DNA from: Bettongia penicillata ogilbyi
Lineage: Eukaryota; Chordata; Mammalia; Diprotodontia; Potoroidae
DNA length: 64,000 nucleotides
Direction: 5' to 3'
Assembly (NCBI GenBank): GCA_023548195.1
Contig: JAJHZJ010000336.1
Location: forward strand, 2,832,704-2,896,703
Shown: in pieces, positions 47,040 through 57,769 of the stretch
Layout: every line of letters begins with the position of its first letter
Numbering within the stretch: position 1 is the stretch's first letter
Notes under the pieces: generated by a model
Database searches by the model: none
Seen by the model: the letters and a program-made list of their open reading frames with translations, nothing else
Told to the model about the DNA's origin: nothing
Position numbers and translations under genes: made by a program

Positions 47040-47770
47040 ATGTTACCTTCTTGTGAATGTATTCCTGACACTTAGCACAATGCCTGGCACAAAATGGGTG
47101 TTAACTGCTCATTTGCTTGTTTATTTCTTTGACTGTTAAGTGCCCCCCTATCTGAAGGGCACTGTACTAGAGGAACGGGAGGGTGGGGTGGGAAGAAGTA
47201 CAAATACCTGAACTCTAGGAGGTTACTTACATTCTACAACATGTACAGAGTAAGAACATACATTACAATATGAAGAAGAGGGAACAGACACTCTAACTAA
47301 AGGATCAGGATCACTGAAGGCTTCCTAGAGAAGGTGATCATGAGCTGAGCCTTGAAAGAAGCAAGGCAGTCTAAGAGACAGAGATGAGAAGAATGAGCAT
47401 TCTAGGCAAGGGGACAGTCCTGTTTAAAAGCAAGGAGCAGCCCAGGATTCAGCATCAGGTTATGGGAACAAGTAAGCCAGTTTGGCTTGGAGACCAAGTT
47501 TGTGAAGGGAATTAACGTCTAATAAGCCTGGAAAAGTCAGCAAGCCTGACTGTAGGAAGCTTTCAAAGGCTAAGCTGAAGACTTTATATTCGATCCTAGA
47601 AGCCACAGAAAGTTGGCGAAGTTTTTGGAACAGGGAAGTGCCATGGTGAGGCCCGTACACTGGGAAAAATTATTTTGATAACTATACACAAGCTGGGTTG
47701 GAAAGGGAATGGTCCAGAAGCTGGGAGACCATTTGGAAGGCTGTTGCAGTAGTCCAAGTGACAGGTGATT
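47040..47770 (-). mobile_element. L2 fragments
   Basis: A short + sense L2 terminus (gcacaatgcctggcacaaaa, 47075-47100) next to a longer reverse copy with gccttgaaagaagcaaggca and aggctgttgcagtagtccaa. Confidence 0.6.
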
Positions 47771-47898
47771 TTTTAAAAAACCTTACTCAAGGTCATGTGA
47801 GGGGAAGAGAGCAGACAAATGTAAGATTCTGGGGGATGGTCTAGCCCCCCCATAAAGAGATAGTGGGGTGATGGAATCAACATGTTAGTAGATGTTTG

Positions 47899-47995
47899 CT
47901 GGAAAAGGAAATGACAAACTACTTCAGTACCTGTGCAAAGAAAACCCTAACTGGGGTCATGAAAAGTTGGACACGACGAGAAATGATCAAACAAT
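47899..47995 (+). mobile_element. 5'-truncated medium-type SINE
   Basis: Only the 3' tail is present: ctggaaaaggaaatgacaaa to ggggtcatgaaaagttggac. Confidence 0.7.
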
Positions 47996-48206
47996 TACAC
48001 GCGTTTGTTGGACTGAATTGATCCAATGTAACAGCAGAATTAATGGTTCTACACTGCTCCTCCAGCACAGACACTGCAAAAAACATATGGAGAAAGAGAA
48101 AATTAGCACAGCAAAGACCTGACTGGAACCCTCAGGAAGTGAGTTCCTTTGCTCAATCTAGTTCAATCCTTGATGTCCAATCTTTTTTTTAAAAAATGTT
48201 CATCTA

Positions 48207-48328
48207 AGTGGTACTGTGAACAGAGAACCAGCACTGGAATCAGAAGGGACCTGAGTTCAAATCCAACCTCAGACACTTACTAGCTGGGTGACCCTGAGCT
48301 AATCACTTAACCCCAATTGCCTCCAAAT
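48207..48328 (+). mobile_element. Short-type SINE with target-site duplication
   Basis: Head-only copy ending ttaaccccaattgcctccaa. Flanks aaaatgtt[c/a]atcta at 48193-48206 and 48329-48342, one mismatch. Confidence 0.85.
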
Positions 48329-48342
48329 AAAATGTTAATCTA

Positions 48343-48871
48343 CTTTCCTGCATTGGTGATTATAATAAGTTGAACATAAAAGACCTGGTTTTGCTTTTGT
48401 CATTTACCAATAGCTTAAAAATTCAATACTCAGAGCCCCATTTTCTTCATCTTTAAAGTGAGGAGTTTGGATTAGATGATTTCTAAAGGCCTCCAAAGTT
48501 CCGCCATCCTCGAATGAGTGGATGTACCTAATGTCTGCCACTTGAAATGCTCCAACAGCAGATTCACCTTTGCTTTTTAAAAATTGTAATAATGGTAGTA
48601 ATCTCACATGTTTTTTCAAAACTACTTTCTATCTATCATCAAAACTGAAAAAGATGAGAGTGTATTTTCTAGAAAGCATCTCTCCTCCTGGGGGCATTTA
48701 AGAATACGAACCATCCAATCAGCCTCGAAGATAACACCTGCCAGGCTGGTCCAAAGCAAAGATGAGTGAATCTTACTGATTTTACTTTGGTAGCCTGGGG
48801 GCAAGCCTGCTGGTGAAAAAACCCACATTCAGGTTCTCCACAGGAGGTAAGAGACAGAAAGCCAGAGAAAC
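48343..48871. other. Non-coding; expected site of the AS3MT 3' end
   Basis: A MIR-like tatttaaa region and unique DNA. The final AS3MT coding exon (C-terminal Cys-rich tail) should lie left of 48872. I did not find it here or further left. Confidence 0.4.
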
Positions 48872-49003
48872 CTGTGCTTTTCAAAGCACAACAGCTCCCA
48901 GGTGTCGACAGCTTCCCTCCTGGTGGTTTGATCAGAAACTCCAGAGCAAACCTGAAATTCTTCCAAACAGCAACTGTTCCTTCATTCCCTTCAGTTATTC
49001 CCT
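48872..49003 (-). pseudogene. AS3MT: AS3MT pseudogene, penultimate-exon homologue (frame open)
   Basis: The minus strand translates to NEGTVAVWKNFRFALEFLIK then GGKLSTPGSCCALK. This aligns with human AS3MT from about residue 296 to 339 (VDEETAAILKNSRFAQDF region). The frame is open over its 132 bases, close to the expected 135. The acceptor is only approximate (ag near 49004). The 3' edge CACAG|gtttct is a weak donor. The region is a C-terminal domain of uncertain function. Confidence 0.85.
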
Positions 49004-49440
49004 CTTTCCAAATGAAGGAGGCAGAAACAAATCATGAGAGGACACTGGTTTAAGTCTCAATGCAGGGAGGAGAGTGGGGAGAATTTGCCAGAAATCTCCC
49101 CACTGGATCAGGTCTTGGATTCCAAGGCTGACATTCCCAGACGTAGAGTCCTTCACGACTTTGCCACTAGTTCCTCTCTCATTTCACAATGCTGCCCTTT
49201 TTTTAGGATTTCTTCCAGTGGTCTTTGTGAGGCACACTCACTACCCTTGTTTTCAGTCTAACCTCAGAAGGTAGAAGAGAAAGGTCTTGTGAATGTCTTG
49301 GCATTTATCTATCAGAGAAGGCAGTGACACAGCAAACTCCTAAGACCCTTTCCAACCCCATGGCCTTCCAACTTGATGTGCCATGAGATTCTACCAAAGG
49401 TCACTGAGGTAATGAACAGGAGTACAGTCAGCAGACCCTG
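49004..49440. other. Intronic DNA of the AS3MT relic, no feature recognised
   Basis: No repeat family or exon recognised. Confidence 0.35.
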
Positions 49441-49690
49441 AAAACATTATCAAAAATAAAAACATCAAAACTAGAGAGTTTTCAAAGATCTTCAAAGCAG
49501 CATTATGTATAAGTGCAAAAAACTGAGAGCATCCAATAAGGGAATGGTTAAATCAATGATAAAATTTTATATGGCCTTTAAGACAAGTATGAAGAATTCA
49601 ACATAGTGTGGAAAAAAAACTTTCTAAAGTACAAAGCAAAAAAAAAGTAGAACCAGTAAAAAATTAAATCATTATTAAAAAAAGTAGAAC
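49440..49690 (+). mobile_element. Probable L1 3' fragment
   Basis: cagcattatgtataagtgca, ccaataagggaatggttaaa and two nearly identical aaaaagtagaaccagtaaaa segments suggest a degraded L1 3' end with a small duplication. Confidence 0.35.
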
Positions 49691-49739
49691 CAGTAAAAAT
49701 GGAATTAGTATTATTATCATTAATTAACATCATAATTAA

Positions 49740-50240
49740 TTAGTTAGCCCTTATATAGTACTTACAATCTGCCAGAGCACACTGGGCAACCAGGTGGTGA
49801 AGAAAGCAGTGTTGGGCTTGGGAAGGCTCATCTTCCTGAGTTTATATCCCACCTCAGACACTTATCAGCTGTGTGACCCTGGGCAAATCTCTTAATCCTG
49901 CATGCCTCAGTTTCCTCATCTGTAAAATGAGCTGGAGAAAGAATGGCAAACCACTCTGGTATCTTTGCCTCCAAAAAAACCCAAATGAGATCACAAAGAG
50001 TTGGACAGCACTGAAAATGGCCGGACAGCAACACAATGTGCCGAGTACTTCATAAATGTTATCTTGATCTTCACAACAACCCTGGGAGGTATGTACTGTT
50101 ATTTCTCTCATTTTAAAGTTGGAAAAATTGAGATAAACAGAGGTTGAGTGACTTGCCTAAGGTCACACAGTTAGTAAGTATCTAAGGTCAGGTTTGAACT
50201 CAGAATTTCCTGACTCCAGACCCATTGCCCTATCCACTAC
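49740..50240 (-). repeat. MIR/CORE-SINE split by a SINE
   Basis: Left: ttatatagtacttacaatct. Right: cacaacaaccctgggaggta, gagtgacttgcctaaggtca, then ttgccctatccactacccct. Confidence 0.7.
49790..50035 (+). mobile_element. Marsupial tRNA-headed SINE, medium type
   Basis: Head gggcaaccaggtggtgaaga, tail aaatgagatcacaaagagtt. Confidence 0.83.
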
Positions 50241-50344
50241 CCCTCCTGACCATATGGGAATGAGAAAGAGAATGAATGGACCAGTAATCCTGATGGGGTA
50301 TGTAAAATGAAGGGTATCAGTTTCCTTCCAGGTCTAGATATTAT

Positions 50345-50580
50345 CATGTTCCAGAGAGGGAGTTCCTTTTGTGTCATCACTCCCTTAAGCAGTCTGGTAA
50401 AGTCTAAGGAGCCCTTCTCAGAAGATTTTTAAATGCATCGACTAAAATACATAGGATTACAGAGGAAATCAATTACATTTAAACAAAGATGTGATTTCTT
50501 CCCCCATCCAAGTTCAAGAATTTCTTCAAATCTATCCACCCACCAGACCCTAGGTTTAGAACCCTGCTTTTAAAGAAGTT
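50345..50580 (+). mobile_element. Non-autonomous hAT (MER-type) element
   Basis: agcagtctggtaaagtctaa, ggagcccttctcagaagatt, aatacataggattacagagg and the end taggtttagaaccctgc. Complementary in layout to 3290-3485. Confidence 0.6.
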
Positions 50581-50896
50581 GTTTAACTATTGCATGCACT
50601 TAATTAATTCAAATGTAAGTAGTTACTAAAGAAGTTGTATTGATATACAATGCTAAGTTTTTAATAAGTCACTTAGCAAAAAAATTTTAAAACTAAAAAA
50701 GTGCTTATCGTGTTTTCTCAGTGCATCTGAAATGCCTTTTTCCAATAGGATCCCTCCCCTTGGCACTTGAGAAGGGCTGAGGGCTCTAAGGAGCAAAGCC
50801 ACTAAAAAAAGCAAAGGACTATTCTCTTCCTTAAATGGCATGTGAAGAAAAGGATATGTCAATTATGGTTATTATTAGACTCTTAAAAAATCTTTA

Positions 50897-51150
50897 GAGG
50901 CAACTTAGATGGCTTTGTAGATAGAGTCTCAGACCTGGAAGCAGGAAGATTCATTTTCCTGAGTTCAAATCTGGTTTCAGACACTTACCAACTATGTGCC
51001 CATGGGCAAGTCACTTAACCCTGTCTGCCTCAGTTTCTTCAACTGTAAAATGAGCTGGAGAAGGAAATAACAAATCACTCCAGTATCTTTGCCAAGAAAA
51101 TCCCAAATGGGGTCACGAAGGACATGACTGAAAAATGAGCAATGAACAAT
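50897..51150 (+). mobile_element. Marsupial tRNA-headed SINE, medium type
   Basis: ggcaacttagatggctttgt head, atgggcaagtcacttaaccc, and tail aaatcccaaatggggtcacg. Confidence 0.85.
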
Positions 51151-51369
51151 AGTAAAAAAATTTAAATTAACGAATGACTGACATGAACAGTACTTTTCCC
51201 TACTATCCCTTCCCATATCATTCTATAAAATCCTTATCAATAAGATGTCTGTACAGAGGTTCTGAAGGGGAAAAAAAATTGTAGAAGGAAAATAATGAAA
51301 GATGAATAAATGTACATGTTTGGCTCAGGTAAAAGTATTATAGAATTAGTCTGGCATGGGGAAATCTAC

Positions 51370-51489
51370 CTTAAATGTGAAATTTGCATCAAATATCAAT
51401 TCTTTCTCATTCCCAGTAATAGATAACAGGGTATGAGACCTGAAACTCTAAAAAGGGTTCTTGAACTTTCCCACAAATTTTAGCAGCCC
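51370..51489 (-). pseudogene. AS3MT: AS3MT pseudogene, broken exon (human residues ~249-295)
   Basis: The 3' part is well preserved: ITGNEKELIFDANFTFK followed by a normal donor AAG|gtagat, aligning with human ITGHEKELMFDANFTFK. The 5' part reads FVGKFKNPF and then a TAG (complement of 51448-51450) in the same frame. The V-I-Y before I-T-G is in a different frame, consistent with an 11-base loss there. Overall the interval is about 24 bases shorter than in human. No AG acceptor is visible at the expected start. This exon cannot encode a normal protein. Confidence 0.82.
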
Positions 51490-51539
51490 ATATCCGTGGC
51501 ATTTACATGGCATCCCACCCATTCCAATATAATCCTTTC

Positions 51540-51850
51540 AACTGTCAATTGTGGCCCCTGATTTAGCCCAGACCTTCATTCTCTGTTACCTCTGGACCAC
51601 TCCAGGCTACTTACCACTCCTTAATCCCAACAAGATCTTTTCATTGCCCCATTTTCCCTTTCTCTGTATAAAAAGTTTCATTCTCAACCCCATTAAGCAG
51701 CAGACTCACCAGAAATCTTGCCACCCAACTGATGTCTTAATAAACTTATTACTCCAACTGAAAGAAGGCTTGAGTGGCTGAATTCTTTCGAGGTAGATCC
51801 CAGCCCTGTACCCTTGCATTTTGGGGTTCCCAGCACCCCTAGACCATAAT
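51540..51850 (+). mobile_element. LTR-like fragment
   Basis: TATA-like tgtataaaaagtttc near 51666, AATAAA at about 51738 (gtcttaataaacttattact), then ctttcgaggtagatcccagc and tgcattttggggttcccagc, an arrangement like U3-R-U5 of an endogenous retrovirus LTR. No internal viral genes are present. The U3 would be short or truncated. Confidence 0.45.
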
Positions 51851-51964
51851 ATCCTCATTATAAACATCCTGATACCTATGGTCTGGGATTTTCTTGGGAA
51901 GTTAGAAGAGATGAAATGCTGCCAAAACAAAGTGACAATTGTCTAAACTCAAGATGTATTAACT

Positions 51965-52500
51965 CATTTATAGAAAAGGTATTTACTGAGCCCTAACAAG
52001 GCTCAGTTCTCTGCTAAGCACTGTAGGGAAACAAAGAATAGAGACTTTATGCACCTTGCCCCCAAGGAGTTCATGCTGTATTGGGAAAACAAGACAAAAA
52101 CCCAAGGAGTTTTAGTGGAATGGTTAAGGAGTAAAATCTGAGTAGGCAGGAGGTCAGTGAAGGGTGTTATAGAAATGAAATGCACACCCAAATTGCTTTT
52201 AAGTGATAACTTGCAAAGGATAATGAAACTGACTTCCTGCAGGCACACCATAGTGATTTAAAAGGTTGGTGTCTATATTTGATGTCACAATCTGGCATAC
52301 TGGTCCTAGGGACCCAACATATACATTACACACATTATCTCACTTGACCTTAACAACATCTCTGTGATCAGGCATTAATATGCCCATTTTACAGATGACA
52401 AGTAAAAGGTTAAGTGGTTTGCCTAATCATCACGCCAGCTCCTACGTAGCTTAACTTAGAGTAGAATCTAGGTCTTTTGATTCTCTGTCCAAGCCTCTTT
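51965..52500 (-). repeat. L2 fragment followed by MIR
   Basis: L2 (reverse): gctaagcactgtagggaaac and ccccaaggagttcatgctgt. MIR (reverse, from about 52305): cattatctcacttgacctta and ccattttacagatgacaagt. Confidence 0.65.
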
Positions 52501-53639
52501 TCACTGTCTTTTAACAAATGAGATAATATATGTGAATAATAATTTGAGTACTATGGAAAATGTAAGGTATTCTAAGACATAATTACAATCCCTTTGGCTG
52601 CTTTATACAAAGCACTGAAGTTGATTAATTTTTAAAAAATTCACTTGGAGAAATTTTCCCACTGCCATTCCCATGGAAACCAGAAGTTAAGGGCCATGAA
52701 CACAGGAAGATGAAGGTAATTTTAGTTTATTACCCACCAGGAATACTTTGGTTTGAAGTTAATGCTAGAAAACACAAATCAGGACCAGCATCTGGGCTAG
52801 GCAAATCGAGAGGCATTGGTAAGTACATTTTGTTCAAAGCTCCCCACTCAAAAAAAAACCCCCAAAAAATGAGTCTAGCTGAAATTGGACATTCACTTCT
52901 TTGGACTAGCATATTATTTTAAAATGAAAATACTCTTTGAAAGATTAACACATCAATGTTATAGTCATTCATAATTTAGTGTGAATTAGTTTCATCATCT
53001 GCTTTCTTACTTATCACCACCAAAGACTGTATGCCTTTGGGGAATTGTAAGTTTTTATTGGATCAGAGAAAGAAAACAGGCTTAATTCTGGGGTATGTGA
53101 CCCTATTCAGAGAGGACAGCTGGTGGTAGACAAAATATTATTTGGGGGGTTTGCATATCATGGAGAAAAACAAGCTGGTAACAGACAAAATATTATTTGG
53201 GGCATACAGTTGTGCTAACCTTCAAAAATACTGTCAGTATTTTTCCATGAATTTGTTCAATAAGCTTACAGATTCCCTTAAGGAGAGACCATCAGGATGG
53301 CCCCATGACCATTATGCCTAATCTTATAATGGTGGTTTCCATGTATTGAAATTATAGATTAGAGAATTATAGATTCTATAAGCTACAGCCTCTCTTAAGG
53401 GGAGACTGTCATGGTGGTCTCAAGACTACCAGGCCTAACATATAACAATACTTCGGTTCTTTATCATCCTCAATGTCAGTTTTCTTCCTATTTATAAACT
53501 GGCCACAGTGTCTTTTACTGAGCCTCTAGCTAGTCTGTCAGAGGTAACACCAGAAAGAAGGCAAGATGGACACATGTGGATTATACAGTGGCTGCCACAG
53601 TACAATTTCAACAAAAAATGAACCAAATATCTTCTACAT
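52501..53639. other. Unassigned, with internal imperfect duplications
   Basis: No gene. Between 53100 and 53460 two pairs of related segments occur (for example acaaaatattatttgggg twice, 51 bases apart). Possibly an unrecognised LTR or satellite-like fragment. Confidence 0.4.
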
Positions 53640-53780
53640 ATCAATCAATAAGCATTTACTTAGCACCTACTATATGCCAAGCATTGCACTAGAATCTGCA
53701 AATGCTAAAGTGTCTCACTAAAGGGAGACAATCTGCCTATAAGGACCTTACATTCTATGTAGAGACAGCACTAAATGTGT
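53640..53780 (-). mobile_element. L2 3' fragment
   Basis: caataagcatttacttagca, ctactatatgccaagcattg, in reverse L2 order. Confidence 0.65.
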
Positions 53781-53846
53781 AGAATTTTAATTTTGAATTT
53801 GTATCATGCAGACTCAGTTTATATCACTCCTACTGTAGGTTTTTAC

Positions 53847-53978
53847 CAATAACCTCTTCCAGTTCCTCGTCCCCAAGGGTGATTGATTTAGCAGTAACCA
53901 GTTGTGGAGCACAAAACCCAATTTCTTCAGCCAACATGAAGAGGTCTTTCCAAAATAGAGTTCCCTCTAAACATTCAC
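53847..53978 (-). pseudogene. AS3MT: AS3MT pseudogene, exon ~human residues 204-248 (frame open)
   Basis: The minus strand gives GECLEGTLFWKDLFMLAEEI then GFCAPQLVTAKSITL, followed by EELEEVIG. This aligns with human GECLGGALYWKELAVLAQKI onwards. The cysteine equivalent to human Cys206, an arsenic-binding catalytic residue, is kept (GEC). Acceptor ttttag and donor ATTG|gtaaaa look normal. It begins in phase 1, so the preceding exon must supply one base; see the exon at 56038-56119. Confidence 0.92.
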
Positions 53979-54099
53979 CTAAAACAACTGCGTAACAGCA
54001 GTAACAATACAATTAGAAGGAAGGGCAAGGGCTTCTTCCTTTATGAAGATTAGGATTAGAAAATGGCTAAAACTCAAGTCCAGGTTTCCCCCCAAGACA

Positions 54100-54240
54100 T
54101 AGGAAATAATAGATTCAATCAAGTTCAGCAAATATTTGTCAAGCATCTACTAGGTATCTATGTGTAAGGTGTAGCTAGAGGGGAAGAAAGAGACAAAAAT
54201 AAACAAGAAATTATTTCTGCCCCTTACAGTAGACCAGAGC
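54100..54240 (-). mobile_element. L2 3' fragment
   Basis: cagcaaatatttgtcaagca, ctactaggtatctatgtgta; weak but in L2 reverse order. Confidence 0.5.
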
Positions 54241-54409
54241 CTGAGCTTGAATTGGCAGTAGGAATGGAAAAATATAATTGAGAGACATTGTGGAGGGAAA
54301 ATCTTGGCAACTGATTGGAAATGGAATGAGGGAGTGGGAAAAATCAAAGATGATTTTGAAGTTTTGAACTTAAATTAAGAGCTGCTCAAAAATGAAAAAG
54401 GAGTCCCTC

Positions 54410-55330
54410 AAGTGGTGGCAGCTCATTCCACAACTGATAAATGGTCAAAGGATATGAATGCTCAGTTTTTAAGCTACCAATAACTATGTGAAAATTAACT
54501 CTAAAATCACTAATAGAAAAAATGCAAATTAAAACAACTTTGGGGTTCTACCTCCCACCTATCAGATCAGCAAAATTTAGACAAAGGAACATGACAAATG
54601 CTGGAGGATTTATGGAAAAGCAAACACATTTATTCCCCTTCGGTGCAGCCATGCACTGATCCAGCCATTCTGGGAAGTAATATGGAACTATGACCAAAAA
54701 GCTATTAAATTATGCATACTCTTTGACTTAGTGATACCACTATTAGGTCTATATCACAAAAAGATGAAAAAAAGAAGAAAAGGACTTACATATATGAAAA
54801 TATTTATAGCAACACTTTTTGTGAAGGGAAAAGATTGGAAACTAAGGGGTTGCTCATTGGCTGTACAAGTAATGGTATATGAATGTGATGTAATACTACT
54901 GTACTATAAGAAGTGACGAAGGTGATGTTTTCAGAGAAACCTGGGAAGATGTGTATGAACTGATGTAAAATGAATTAAACAGAACCAGGAGAACATTTTA
55001 TACAATAACAGCAACACTGAATAGACAACTTTGAAAGACTTAGGAACCATGATCAATGTAACGAACAACTATAATTTCAGAGAATTGAAGATGAAATATA
55101 CTACCCACCTCCTGATAGAAAGGATGTACTTAGAGTGCAGACTGAGACATATTTTTTTTTTTTTGGACACAGCCAATGCAAGAATTTGTTTTTCTTGACT
55201 ATATATGTTTGTAACAGGGGTTTTGTCTTTCTTGCTTTCTCAGCTGTGGAGGGTTGGAGGAGGGGAGAGATGGGAGAGAGAAAATGTGTATCTGAAAATG
55301 AAATAAAATTTAACTGAATTTTTAAAAAGA
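54410..55330 (+). mobile_element. L1 ORF2 C-terminus and 3' end
   Basis: L1 end text: ttgataaatggtcaaagg-like start, caaatgctggaggatttatg, ttactatactaag-like region, cagaaccaggagaacatttt, atgcaagaatttgtttttct and a terminal aaaatgaaataaaatttaac. Translation near 54731 (MIPLLGLYHKK) matches the L1 ORF2 terminus. Frameshifted. Confidence 0.75.
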
Positions 55331-55479
55331 AGTGGTGAGGTTCCCATCTTTTTCAAATAGGAGCTAAATGTTCCTTGTGGATGGTCCCATATTGTAGGAA
55401 TTCTTTTTCTATGTTACTCCAACTAGATAGCTGCTGGGGTCCCTTCCAGCTCCCAAATTCTGTGATTCTTGAGGGTGGT

Positions 55480-55790
55480 GGTGTCATCACCAAAAATAGG
55501 GAAGTTGACTGGAGGAGTAGGTTTGAACAGAGAAGATAATCAAGTCAATTCTGGACATGTTGAGTTTGAAGTGCTGAAAGGGGCATTCAGGGTGGAGGGA
55601 GATATGGTAGAGGCAAATAAAAATGCACTCCCCTGGAGTTCAGGGAAGATAAAAATTCTGAAGTCATCCACATAGGGGTGATGATAAAAGCCAAGGAAAC
55701 AGATAAGATCACCACGGGAAAGAATTACCTTGAGAGAAAATAACTAAGGAGAGAACATTTGGAAGTAGTGGGGTGGGAGGAGGCTAGAGG
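55480..55790 (-). mobile_element. L2 fragment
   Basis: tctggacatgttgagtttga, ctgaagtcatccacataggg, reverse L2 internal text. Confidence 0.6.
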
Positions 55791-56037
55791 AAGAAGATAT
55801 CAGTGAAAGGAACAGTAAGATAAGATGAAAACTGGGCCTTTTAACTAATGGCCTTTCAGGCCGAATACTCCAAGACAACTATACATTAATTAGTCCCTCC
55901 ACTCTGTGACTAAGCAAGACAAATGTTTTTAAATCCTCTTTCCAGCTTGCTCTCACAATTGTCCTAGAAGATTTCGCACTATAGTTGCAGTGATCATTTG
56001 TACTTTTTTCTCTTATTACATTACAAGCAACAACCAA

Positions 56038-56119
56038 CCCATAAAACTTCATGTACCCTGACTTCTGCAGGCAGTTCAAGGCCAGCGTAGACGTCAGTGA
56101 TGTACAGCTCCCCTCCAAG
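56038..56119 (-). pseudogene. AS3MT: AS3MT pseudogene, exon ~human residues 177-203 (frame open, donor altered)
   Basis: After acceptor cttgcag the minus strand reads LGGELYITDVYAGLELPAEV then RVHEVLW, aligning with human HGGELYFSDVYTSLELPEEI and RTHKVLW. Human continues W-G-E-C with the exon ending in phase 1 (TTATGGG). Here that position is followed by tt instead of gt, so the normal donor is missing. A GT four bases further on would restore frame with one extra Val. The GT one base earlier would cause a frameshift into a stop. Confidence 0.87.
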
Positions 56120-56880
56120 CTGCAAGAGAAATTACTTGGTCAAGCCAAGTTTGGCATGAGTCTCAGAGGAAAGGAAAGCAACAAGGAGGGAAAAAACACT
56201 TAGAAAACAAACAAGTGTCATCTGCCCCTGCGTGTTAGTCGTATTCTACATGAAGGCTATACTCACAAGTGCAGCCAGCTAAGCAAACAGGATTTTAGCT
56301 CAGGGACAAACTCAACAAGAAATAATACGGCCACCCATGGACTCCCATCCCCTGAAGAAAGATGATCAGCTGGTCCCCACATTCAGAGCCATTGTCAGCC
56401 GGGCCACATTCATGCTGTTGTAGACCTAACAGCAATGCTGATAATAAAAGCAGTTCATATTTACAAAGGACTTTTCTCACAACCCTGACTACGTAGGTTT
56501 CTCCAATCTTAGAAGGAACATCCTCAAAAATCTCAGGAACTGGGGGTTCAAGATTCCTTTTATCTCAAGGGGATCACAAGATCCATTCCAAGGTCTCAGA
56601 AAACCCAGAAAGTTCAGACTCAAAATTCACAGTCTCCAACCCTCTTCCTGCAGTGAAAATGATGAATCAACTCCTGGAAAAATGTTTGAAAGACATGGGG
56701 CTCTTTGTGGCTGTTGGTCAAAGTCTCTGTGGCAAGGAGTTGTAGAAATTCTTTTACTTTGTTTCTGAATCTAGGAAGGATCTTGACATTCCTGCAAATA
56801 AGGCACAAGCCAATTATCATCAAGACCCCTTGTGACAGGAGCAATATCTATTCCACATAGACTTGGTTAGTTTTTTTCCT
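56120..56880. other. AS3MT intronic DNA, no exon found
   Basis: Scanned for the missing exon with the SNCVINLVPDK segment; nothing comparable seen here or further right to 60582. Confidence 0.4.
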
Positions 56881-57144
56881 AAAAGGCAATGAAATTGTTC
56901 TTGAGACTTAAATGGTCCAACGAGTTAAGGCTCAACCAGTTGACATAGCTTTTTGGCTACTTGAGTATAAAAGCCCAGAGCACCAAGTGTTGAGGCCTCT
57001 TTAGACAATCTTCAAGCTTGACACCCCTGGTTAACCAAGTGTGCCACTGTAACAAAAGCAAAGGCATGTGAAACTGACTTTGCCTCTGCTGAATAACCTT
57101 TCCATGCTATTGTTAATTAAACTTCCTTTGGTTAAATGTTAGAT
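56880..57144. mobile_element. Possible LTR remnant
   Basis: gagtataaaagcccagagca followed about 150 bases later by gttaattaaacttcctttgg gives a promoter and polyadenylation-like layout. Family not recognised. Confidence 0.25.
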
Positions 57145-57312
57145 GGTCTATAGTTGTCCTGACCTATATCTTGCCAATGTACTCCAGAGGAGAGAGTGAG
57201 GCTGGAGACTTGGCACAGCCTTCCCTCACTTAAATCCAATTCACTTGAAAGTTATGATATCACCTTCCTGATGTCATGGCCCTCCTCAAGAATGAAGGAC
57301 CAACAAGAGTCT
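57145..57312 (+). mobile_element. LINE/SINE tail repeat
   Basis: agttgtcctgacctatatct, cttccctcacttaaatccaa, tcatggccctcctcaagaat; the same tail as 57770-58035. Confidence 0.65.
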
Positions 57313-57364
57313 GTGAGTAGCTGCTTCACTGGGGACCCAAATGGCTAGCTCCAGTTGGGCAACA

Positions 57365-57425
57365 CAGCTCCCTTCCTTCCTTCTTTTCTTCCTTCCCTCC
57401 CTCCCTCCTCCCCTCTCTTCTCTCC
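57365..57425. repeat. (CCTT/CCCT)n simple repeat
   Basis: Pyrimidine run of cttccttcct and ccctccctcc units. Confidence 0.9.
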
Positions 57426-57769
57426 CTCTGTCCACATAGGTAATCATACCCTTACCAGTGGATGTTCTGCCCAAAAGAATATAAATTTTGATCACTGAAA
57501 CCTCGCAAAACATCTTGGAGTTTATGGACTAGATTTCTTTTTTAAGGACCATGCCTTAAACCCAATTCATTCTGGTTCTTATTAATTGGCCACCAATAGA
57601 TCCCAGCCCAACCTCACTTGGTCACTGTTTGGGCTCTAATGGCTCAGAGTGAGTATGAAAAGCAATTGTCTCTGTTTTGGCCAGAAAGCCTGAGGGTCTT
57701 CCCCTCCCAGATAGATTTTTGTTAACCAGGTAAAAGAGGCCATTCTCTGTCTCTTTTCTTACCTAGCCT

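Noticed and set aside
48813..49037. + strand frame at the AS3MT exon 48872-49003
   Set aside because: Antisense to the recognised AS3MT exon.
55879..56118. 79-codon minus-strand frame starting MEGSCTSLTSTLALNC
   Set aside because: Wrong frame over the AS3MT exon at 56038-56119; the other minus frame matches AS3MT.
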